Assembly: GCA_027460525.1 (NCBI GenBank)
Contig: JAPZAS010000014.1
Span: forward strand, 1 to 64,000
Origin: Candidatus Methanoperedens sp.
GTDB lineage: Archaea; Halobacteriota; Methanosarcinia; Methanosarcinales; Methanoperedenaceae
Reading direction: 5' to 3'
Length of the DNA stretch: 64,000 nt
In this document: positions 58,335 through 64,000 of the stretch, piece after piece
Position numbering within the stretch: the first letter of the stretch is position 1
Layout of the letters: each line of letters opens with the position of its first letter
Notes under the pieces: model-generated
What the model was told of the DNA's origin: nothing
What the model saw: the letters and a program-made list of their open reading frames with translations, nothing else
The model's database searches: none
Program-made: the position numbers and the translations under genes

Positions 58335-58729
58335 ATGACGATTATATCCAGAAGTGGATTATAAAAGCGAAAAACGATTTTAAAATAGCAGGACACGAAC
58401 TTGCTCAATCTGATGACGAAATGGTTACGGATGCTGTATGTTTTCACTGCCAGCAAGCTGTTGAAAAATTATTTAAAGCATATCTCGCCTCAAAAAACAT
58501 AGAATTTGGAAAGACACATAATCTTGAGTTTTTGCTGGAACTCTGTAAAGCACATGACCCAGATTTTGAAAATTTAAATGTGGGAAACCTTTCGTTTTAT
58601 GCGGTAGAAATCAGGTATCCTGATGAGTTTTACATCCCTTCGGTGGCAGAGGCTAAAGAGTGTTTTAAGATTGCTTCTATTGCCAGGGATTTTATGTTAG
58701 GAAAGCTGGAATCCGAGGGGGAGGGATAA
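58331..58729 (+). CDS. HEPN-domain protein (toxin of MNT/HEPN)
   Basis: A 132-residue HEPN protein: [44 protein letters not shown] and the [10 protein letters not shown] helix, with RYPDEFY in place of the RxxxxH-like site near the end. HEPN toxins are RNases or, in MNT pairs, targets of modification. Its stop (58727-58729) is followed at once by the copied rubredoxin sequence. Confidence 0.9.
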   Translation: MNDDYIQKWIIKAKNDFKIAGHELAQSDDEMVTDAVCFHCQQAVEKLFKAYLASKNIEFGKTHNLEFLLELCKAHDPDFENLNVGNLSFYAVEIRYPDEFYIPSVAEAKECFKIASIARDFMLGKLESEGEG

Positions 58730-58730
58730 A

Positions 58731-58850
58731 GTGGTTCAGGTTTATACGTGTACGGTGTGCGGCTATCTCTGCGCAAGGGAAGAGCCGCCTGATCTTTGTC
58801 CGATTTGCAGGGCGAAGAAGGAGAGGTTTGAGAGGTTTGAGATGAAGTGA
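58731..58850 (+). CDS. Stand-alone rubredoxin-like mini-protein, copied from the FTR C-terminus
   Basis: A 39-residue ORF from GTG 58731: [17 protein letters not shown] and [10 protein letters not shown], with two CxxC pairs. Nearly identical to the last 39 residues of the FTR fusion. It may be translated with HEPN or be a relic of the duplication; its Cys pairs are intact. Right copy of the direct repeat (58737-58844). Confidence 0.7.
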   Translation: MVQVYTCTVCGYLCAREEPPDLCPICRAKKERFERFEMK

Positions 58851-58874
58851 GAATTAAATGAAGGAGGATAAACG

Positions 58875-59147
58875 ATGTCAAAGAGTATGTATTGTCCCAA
58901 TTGTAGCGCTTACATAGGGGACTGTGGTCATGTTCCTGGAGGTTTTTCCGGTCCTACTACGCTGTCTGGAACATGCGGCAGTTGTGGACAGGAGTTCAGC
59001 GTTACCTGCGACGGCAACTGCATTAACCGTTGTCACATATGTGGGGCCACCGACTATCTAATAACTTGCTCGATATGTGGCAACTTCTGCTGTTCAAAGG
59101 ATCGCAGCCAGTTTAACAAGCAAGTATGCAGGACGTGCGCACCGTAG
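58875..59147 (+). CDS. Cys-rich multi-zinc-ribbon hypothetical protein
   Basis: A 90-residue protein with about 16 Cys in CxxC pairs: CPNCSAYIGDCG, CGSCGQEF, CHICGATDYLITCSICGNFCC and CRTCAP. Would bind three or four metal ions. Not recognised as a family. GGAGG ribosome site before ATG. Lies after the MNT/HEPN module. Confidence 0.75.
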   Translation: MSKSMYCPNCSAYIGDCGHVPGGFSGPTTLSGTCGSCGQEFSVTCDGNCINRCHICGATDYLITCSICGNFCCSKDRSQFNKQVCRTCAP

Positions 59148-59373
59148 ACTCTTCTGATTAGCGTGAACATGGGGGCAGTCCTTCAATTATACAATAACAT
59201 TAGCTGAGGACCAAAGACCACAGGAGACACAAAAGAGAATACAATTTTTGCCCAAAATGGCAATCCAGCCGACCTGCAAAAGCAGGCGGCGCCGATGTTC
59301 ACGTGTAAACTTACATGACTGCGCATCGTTAAGAGTTAACATTAAATCTTTAACGACTAATATATAAATAGCC

Positions 59374-59694
59374 ATGCAAGCGAATATCAAACCAATCATA
59401 GAAGAATTCAAAGTCAGAGTCCAAAAATTATATGGAAAAAGATTAAAAAATATCATCCTTTACGGCTCATGGGCAAGAGGCATGGCAAAAGAACATTCCG
59501 ATATCGACCTCGTTGTAATTCTTGAAGGAATGGTTCGCCCTGGAAAAGAAATCGACAGGATGATAGACATAATCACAGACCTTCAACTGAAGTACAATGC
59601 CCTGATATCCGTGTATCCCGTATCTGAAAAAAAGTACATGACCGTTAAAAGTCCTCTATTGTTAAATATACATAGAGAAGGCATCCCTGCATGA
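59374..59694 (+). CDS. Solo MNT nucleotidyltransferase, partner lost
   Basis: 106 residues: LYGSWARGMAKEHSDIDLVVIL carries the GSxxR and DxD motif and LQLKYNALISVY the third site. A TATA box (CTAATATATAAATAG, about 59355) sits 18 bases upstream, implying a leaderless transcript. A following ATG overlaps its stop but that frame closes after 14 residues (59691-59735), so a HEPN partner is absent or reduced to a remnant. The 59148-59373 spacer holds no other gene. Confidence 0.85.
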   Translation: MQANIKPIIEEFKVRVQKLYGKRLKNIILYGSWARGMAKEHSDIDLVVILEGMVRPGKEIDRMIDIITDLQLKYNALISVYPVSEKKYMTVKSPLLLNIHREGIPA

Positions 59695-59792
59695 AAGAGA
59701 TAGTTGGCTACTTGGAGAAGAAAGAGATGCTATAAAAAGATCACAACGTAAATATCGAAATCTTTATTGATTTTCAAATACTTCAATCGATT

Positions 59793-60269
59793 ATGTCCGA
59801 AATCCTAATAGTCTATTACTCCCGTTCAGGCAACACGGAAAAGCTCGCAAGAGCAGTCGCAGAGGGCGTGCGCGAAGGCAGAGGAGCTCCAACACTAAAA
59901 TCGGTAGATGAAGTTGATATCAATGAACTTCCCAACTATGACGGCATCATAGCAGGCTCTCCGGTCTATTATGGCATGATGGCTGCCGAACTCAAAAAAT
60001 TCTTTGACGAATCAGTTGTGGTGAGGAGAAAGCTCTTCAATAAAGTGGGCGCAGCATTTGCCACAGGCGCCCACAGGACAGGAGGAAAGGAGACAACGCT
60101 CATCTCGATTCTCCAGGCAATGCTCATAGCCGGGCTTGTAGTGGTGGGCGACCCTTTCGAGACTGGCGGGCACTACGGCGCCGCTGGCTCTGACGAGGTC
60201 GGGTTGAAAGAAGGAAGGGCGCTTGGGAAAAGAGTGGCTGAGCTTGCCGAACAATTAATGAAAAAATGA
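59793..60269 (+). CDS. Flavodoxin-like NAD(P)H:quinone oxidoreductase (WrbA-like)
   Basis: A 158-residue flavodoxin-fold protein: ILIVYYSRSGNTEKLARAVAEGV (FMN phosphate loop), IIAGSPVYYGMMAAELKKFFDE and GAAFATGAHRTGGKETTL. WrbA-type enzymes reduce quinones by two electrons and protect against oxidative damage; the short length fits archaeal members. GPVYYG region contacts FMN. 19 bases upstream of the hydrolase. Confidence 0.88.
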   Translation: MSEILIVYYSRSGNTEKLARAVAEGVREGRGAPTLKSVDEVDINELPNYDGIIAGSPVYYGMMAAELKKFFDESVVVRRKLFNKVGAAFATGAHRTGGKETTLISILQAMLIAGLVVVGDPFETGGHYGAAGSDEVGLKEGRALGKRVAELAEQLMKK

Positions 60270-60288
60270 ACGCAGATTTGCTATAAAA

Positions 60289-61233
60289 ATGAACTCAAAA
60301 AAGCGTCAGCCGAAGACAAAATCAAAGGAAATCGAGAAAAAATCAGGGATAAAATTAAAAATTCTTATTGCCATCATTGGCGCCATTTTACTTCTGGCTG
60401 TTGTTTATTTTCTCTTCGCACAGGGAAGTGATACGTGGACTGTGAGCAAGGATGGTATTCTTTCGTATCCTGAAAACCGGGGTAAAGTTGATGTCAAAGT
60501 GCTTAATACCACCAAGGGAAGCAACTACACCCTTGAAACCATATCTTTTGCAAGCAAGGATTATACAGTAGAGGGACTCCTTCGCATCCCATCCTCCGAC
60601 AAAAAAATGCCTGCCGTTGTTATTCTTCCCGGCGCCACAGTTCCGAAGGAAGGAACACAGGGGCTGGCTGAGCTTCTTTCCAATCTCGGATATGCAAGCC
60701 TCGGCATAGAGCAGCGCAACCGCGGTGGTGTGAATCCCCAATACGATTACGAGTTATTCAAAGCTGGAGAAGAGCCCATAGAGCATAAGATGGTGTTTGA
60801 TGCCCTGCGTTCAGTGGATGTTTTGAAGCAGGATTCGAGGATCGAAGCTAAGAGGATCGCTATTATCGGAGAAAGCAACGGCGGGCGCTTCGCTATTATC
60901 GCAGCAGCGATTGACCCCGAAATCGAGGGCGTTATCGGCATCAGCACAAGCGGTTATGACACGGAATCGCAGACTGCAGGTATAAATGATGAAACTCTTA
61001 TCAGGTTTTACCGTTCCATAGACCCCGATACCTATCTTGGCTTTCTCCCCCCGCGCAAACTCGTGATGCTGCATTCGGACAATGATAATATTATCCCTAT
61101 TGACCTTGCAAAAAAAACCTTTGAAAAGGCAAAAGAGCCGAAACAGTTTTATAACGTAACAACTGGAACACACGGCTTCAGCGAGGGCATGAGAGAGCCT
61201 ATTGAGAACGAAATAAGGCAGATGCTTGGATAG
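60289..61233 (+). CDS. Membrane-anchored alpha/beta hydrolase
   Basis: 314 residues with a Lys-rich N-terminal tail, one membrane helix (about 23-44) and an extracytoplasmic-type alpha/beta-hydrolase domain. Oxyanion region PAVVILPGATVPKEGTQG, nucleophile elbow GESNGGR (about residue 200), Asp in LHSDNDNIIP and His in TGTHGF. Resembles dienelactone-hydrolase/prolyl-oligopeptidase-like esterases. Substrate unknown. Confidence 0.82.
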   Translation: MNSKKRQPKTKSKEIEKKSGIKLKILIAIIGAILLLAVVYFLFAQGSDTWTVSKDGILSYPENRGKVDVKVLNTTKGSNYTLETISFASKDYTVEGLLRIPSSDKKMPAVVILPGATVPKEGTQGLAELLSNLGYASLGIEQRNRGGVNPQYDYELFKAGEEPIEHKMVFDALRSVDVLKQDSRIEAKRIAIIGESNGGRFAIIAAAIDPEIEGVIGISTSGYDTESQTAGINDETLIRFYRSIDPDTYLGFLPPRKLVMLHSDNDNIIPIDLAKKTFEKAKEPKQFYNVTTGTHGFSEGMREPIENEIRQMLG

Positions 61234-61295
61234 TTTCGATTCCAGACGCAAAACCTTAAAATAGCATCGCCTCCAACTTAAATAGGGTGAGTTTT

Positions 61296-62780
61296 TTGCA
61301 GGAATATAAGCTTTTCATAAACGGAGAATGGGTAGAATCGGGCACCGGGGATACGTTCGATGACCTCAATCCCGCAACGCTTGAGCTAATAGGGAAGATC
61401 CATAAAGCATCGGAGGAGGACGTGAATCGTGCGGTGGAAAGCGCGCAGGATGCCTTTGATTCATGGAGCAGCACACCAGCACCAATGCGCGCCAAGATAC
61501 TCTTCCGTGCCTCAAGGGTGCTTGAGGAGAGAAAGGAAGAGCTTTCGCGTTTATTGACCGCTGAGATGGGAAAGGTGCTGGAGGAAGCGCGGGGTGATGT
61601 CCAGGAAGCCATAGATATAGCGTATTATGCCGCAGGTGAGGGAAGGCGGCTTCTTGGCGAGACCACGCCGTCTGAGCTTCCGGATAAATTCTGCATGACG
61701 GTTCGAAGACCCATAGGCGTTGTGGGGCTGATTACACCCTGGAATTTCCCACTGGCAATCCCTGCATGGAAGACAATGCCAGCACTTATCTCTGGAAATA
61801 CACTGGTGTTGAAACCAGCAAGCGATACCCCTATTATGGCTATCGAGCTTGTAAAGATACTCGCCGAGGCTGGGCTTCCAAAAGGCGTTTTAAATCTTGT
61901 AATGGGCGAAGGGAGCACAGTGGGCAGTGCGATTGTCCATAACAAGAAAATCCGTGCCATATCCTTCACGGGCTCTCTTGCCACGGGCAAATGGATACTC
62001 GGGGAGGCGGGCAAGGACATGAAAAGGGTATCACTTGAGCTTGGAGGAAAAAATCCCATTATTGTGATGGACGACGCTGACCTGAACCTTGCCCTTGATG
62101 GCGTGCTGTGGGGAGCATTCGGAACCACAGGACAGCGGTGCACGGCTGCAAGCCGCGTTATTGTGCATGAAAAAATACTGCCCCTATTTGCGAAGATGCT
62201 TATCGAAAGAGCAGCAAAGCTCAGGCTCGGAAATGGGCTTCTTGAGAATACCGATGTCGGTCCTGTAATTAATAGTTCACAGCTTCAAAAAATCGCAAAA
62301 TACGTTGAAATTGGAAAGAATGAAGGCGCCAAACTCGTACTGGGAGGGAAGATTGTTAAACCCCTCCCAGGCTACTTTTTCGAGCCAACGATATTTACGG
62401 ACGTTACACCTGAAATGCGGATAGCCAGCGAGGAGATATTCGGTCCTGTCGTGTCCTTGCTCAGCGCTGGCAGTCTTGACGAGGCAGTACGGATCGCCAA
62501 CTCCGTGGAATACGGGCTTTCATCCTCGATCTATACAGAGAACATGAAAAATGCCTTCAGGGCGATTGAAAAAATAGAAGCAGGTATCACGTACATAAAT
62601 GCAAGCACCATAGGCGCTGAGATTCACCTACCTTTTGGCGGGGTGAAATCCACAGGAAACGGGACGCGCGAAGCCGGAACAACAGCGATAGACGAGTTCA
62701 CGGAGTTAAAAACTGTTTATATCGATTACAGCGGAAAACTCCAGAAGGCGCAGATAGATATAGAACAGGAGGAACTATGA
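61296..62780 (+). CDS. NAD(P)-dependent aldehyde dehydrogenase (succinate-semialdehyde type)
   Basis: About 494 residues: NAD-binding TPWNFPLAIPAWK and SFTGSLATGKWI, catalytic Glu in ELGGKNPIIVMDDADL, catalytic Cys in GTTGQRCTAASR (about residue 285), and EEIFGPVVSLL. TTG 61296 is preferred since GGTGA lies 5 bases upstream; GTG 61287 is also in frame. It overlaps the aminotransferase start (ATGA), so the two form a transaminase plus aldehyde oxidation pair, as in GABA or beta-alanine breakdown; substrate inferred. Confidence 0.92.
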   Translation: MQEYKLFINGEWVESGTGDTFDDLNPATLELIGKIHKASEEDVNRAVESAQDAFDSWSSTPAPMRAKILFRASRVLEERKEELSRLLTAEMGKVLEEARGDVQEAIDIAYYAAGEGRRLLGETTPSELPDKFCMTVRRPIGVVGLITPWNFPLAIPAWKTMPALISGNTLVLKPASDTPIMAIELVKILAEAGLPKGVLNLVMGEGSTVGSAIVHNKKIRAISFTGSLATGKWILGEAGKDMKRVSLELGGKNPIIVMDDADLNLALDGVLWGAFGTTGQRCTAASRVIVHEKILPLFAKMLIERAAKLRLGNGLLENTDVGPVINSSQLQKIAKYVEIGKNEGAKLVLGGKIVKPLPGYFFEPTIFTDVTPEMRIASEEIFGPVVSLLSAGSLDEAVRIANSVEYGLSSSIYTENMKNAFRAIEKIEAGITYINASTIGAEIHLPFGGVKSTGNGTREAGTTAIDEFTELKTVYIDYSGKLQKAQIDIEQEEL

Positions 62781-64000
62781 AAATAAAAAGCCAGAAATCA
62801 AAAGAAATCATAAGGCGCGATAATAAGGTGGTATCCCCATCCCTCACGCGCTCGTATGAATTGGTGGTTGACCGCGCCGAGGGCTCAACCATATTCGATA
62901 TTGACGGCAATGCTTACATCGATTTTGCGGCAAGTGTGGCTGTCATGAATATCGGGTATAATTGTAAGAAGGTAAAGGAAGCGGTCTGCGCCCAGATGGA
63001 AAAAATGGTTCACTGCGGTTTCTCGGATTTTTATTCTGAGATGCCCGTGAGACTATCCGAGAAACTCTGCGATATGGCGGGGTATGAGAAGGTGTTTCTC
63101 TCAAATTCAGGGGCAGAGGCAGTTGAAGCTGCCATGAAGCTTGCATTCTGGTACACGAAGAAAAGCAGCATGCTTGCCTTCTACCGTGCCTTCCACGGCA
63201 GGACGCTTGGTGCGCTCTCTCTAACGAGTTCAAAAATCAAGCACAAGGAGCATTTCCCCTCGCTTCGCGTTGTGCACTCACATTATGCATACTGCTACCG
63301 CTGCCCTCTTAACCTTGAATACCCGCAATGCGGAATCTCATGCGCCCTGGAAATAGAACGCACTCTCTTCAAAAGGGAACTCTCGCCAAAGGATACGGCT
63401 GCCATCGTGATCGAGCCCATACAGGGGGAAGGCGGGTTCATCGTTCCGCCGCCCGAGTTTCATAAGGAGATTAGAAGGATATGTGATGAGAACGACGTGC
63501 TTCTGATTGCGGATGAAATCCAGAGCGGGGGTTTCCGCACCGGGAAATTCATGGCAATGGAGAACTTCGACGTGAGAGCCGATATTGTGTGCATGTCAAA
63601 GTCCATAGGCGGAGGCATACCTCTTGGCGCCACGCTGTCAAGCAGCGAGATAATGAGCTGGCCCCCCGGAGCCCATGCCAACACCTTTGGGGGCAACCTG
63701 CTTGCGGCTGCAGGAGGGCTTGCCACGCTTGAGTTCATGGAAAGCCGCAGGCTCGGTGAAAAGGCAGTTGAAAAAGGAAATTACATGCAGAAGTGCCTGA
63801 ATGAACTCAAAGATGAATATCCCGTAATCGGGGATGTAAGAGGTATAGGTCTCATGATAGGCGTGGAACTTGTAAAAGCCAATAAAGACCCGGCGATCGA
63901 AGAACGTGAAGCCATAGTCAAAAAAGCGCTGGACGGCGGATTGATATTGCTTCCAGCAGGGGATTCGGTCATAAGGTTCGTTCCGCCTTTGATTATAAAA
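62777..64000 (+). CDS. Class III aminotransferase, 4-aminobutyrate/acetylornithine type (3' end outside the window)
   Basis: The first 408 residues are visible; the frame is open to the right edge. Class III signs: STIFDIDGNAYIDFAASVAVMNIGY, LSNSGAEAVEAAMKLA, AFYRAFHGRTLGALSLT, IVIEPIQGEGGF, LIADEIQSGGFRTGKF and PLP lysine in VCMSKSIGGGIPLG. A Cys-rich insert (YCYRCPLN...CGISC) after the HGRT region is typical of archaeal members. Overlaps the ALDH stop by 4 bases. Substrate could be GABA, ornithine or another omega-amino acid. Confidence 0.92.
   Translation, partial: MKIKSQKSKEIIRRDNKVVSPSLTRSYELVVDRAEGSTIFDIDGNAYIDFAASVAVMNIGYNCKKVKEAVCAQMEKMVHCGFSDFYSEMPVRLSEKLCDMAGYEKVFLSNSGAEAVEAAMKLAFWYTKKSSMLAFYRAFHGRTLGALSLTSSKIKHKEHFPSLRVVHSHYAYCYRCPLNLEYPQCGISCALEIERTLFKRELSPKDTAAIVIEPIQGEGGFIVPPPEFHKEIRRICDENDVLLIADEIQSGGFRTGKFMAMENFDVRADIVCMSKSIGGGIPLGATLSSSEIMSWPPGAHANTFGGNLLAAAGGLATLEFMESRRLGEKAVEKGNYMQKCLNELKDEYPVIGDVRGIGLMIGVELVKANKDPAIEEREAIVKKALDGGLILLPAGDSVIRFVPPLIIK

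Overview
The window looks like a composite of three pieces of DNA. The boundaries show in base composition, codon use and gene content. Positions 1 to about 1158-1345 are GC-rich bacterial DNA: the 3' part of an actP-type cation/acetate symporter and a CAU tRNA. About 1345-10200 is a second GC-rich bacterial piece with a Deltaproteobacteria-like flavour (inference). It holds tandem PAS histidine kinases, fabF, a methyltransferase, a SlyD-like isomerase, an acyl-CoA ligase, a DUF2062 membrane protein and rsmA. At about 10200 the rsmA reading frame runs without a break into the 3' end of an archaeal 16S rRNA gene. Everything from there to 64000 is archaeal and clearly lower in GC. The cross-domain join inside rsmA, and the start of the 16S partway through the gene, point to an assembly or scaffolding join rather than gene transfer.

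The archaeal part (10200-64000) comes from a methanogen-type or methane-oxidising euryarchaeon. The evidence is an McrC homologue, an MsvR-like V4R regulator, PolD large subunit, archaeal-type AlaRS, 5'-deoxyadenosine deaminase beside an S-inosyl/adenosylhomocysteine hydrolase, DUF2180 zinc proteins, archaeal SD signals (GGTGA) and an intron in tRNA-Gly(CCC). Methanoperedens-like (ANME-2d) is my best guess; it is inference, not proof. Layout: rRNA operon with tRNA-Ala; RelE/ParE module; prepilin peptidase; tRNA-Thr; VapBC; alaS; two DHH-type proteins; PolD large subunit and hisD; an AT-rich accessory stretch (27.7-30.7 kb) with tRNA-Gly(GCC) and a GIY-YIG protein; phosphomevalonate dehydratase small subunit; a TumE-like module; lysA and a methyltransferase; the MsvR-like regulator; tRNA-Gly(CCC); ahcY-kinase-cysC-phosphatase; AbrB/DUF433; a PurM-like protein, hisH and an aminotransferase; ferredoxin and asd; a second, broken VapBC-like pair; purH; dadD; a Nudix-like membrane protein; enolase; ferritin-like and mcrC; DUF2180 pair; porGD-A-B with glutaredoxin and an FTR-rubredoxin fusion; MNT/HEPN; and finally ALDH with an aminotransferase that runs off the end.

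The most interesting signal is an arrangement that repeats. Small toxin-antitoxin modules sit just downstream of the 3' end of a housekeeping gene, on the same strand, and a second copy of that host gene's 3' end directly follows the toxin. It is clear for 5S rRNA/RelE-ParE (13743-14534), alaS/VapBC (15555-17300) and the rubredoxin domain of FTR/MNT-HEPN (57838-58850). It is weak but suggestive for the PurM-like gene/AbrB-DUF433 (40046-40762). No integrase lies in any of these modules, so this may be a form of 3'-end-targeted cassette acquisition.

Other points: three archaeal genes have no ATG/GTG/TTG start where homology and the SD site place it, and instead show ATA, ACG or CTG. A DHH-like gene and a VapC gene carry frameshifts. 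A candidate MsvR operator precedes the MsvR-like gene. The ahcY-APH-cysC-IMPase cluster could be an uncharacterised small-molecule phosphorylation route. There is no CRISPR array, no transposase, and no gene-free stretch above 300 bases.
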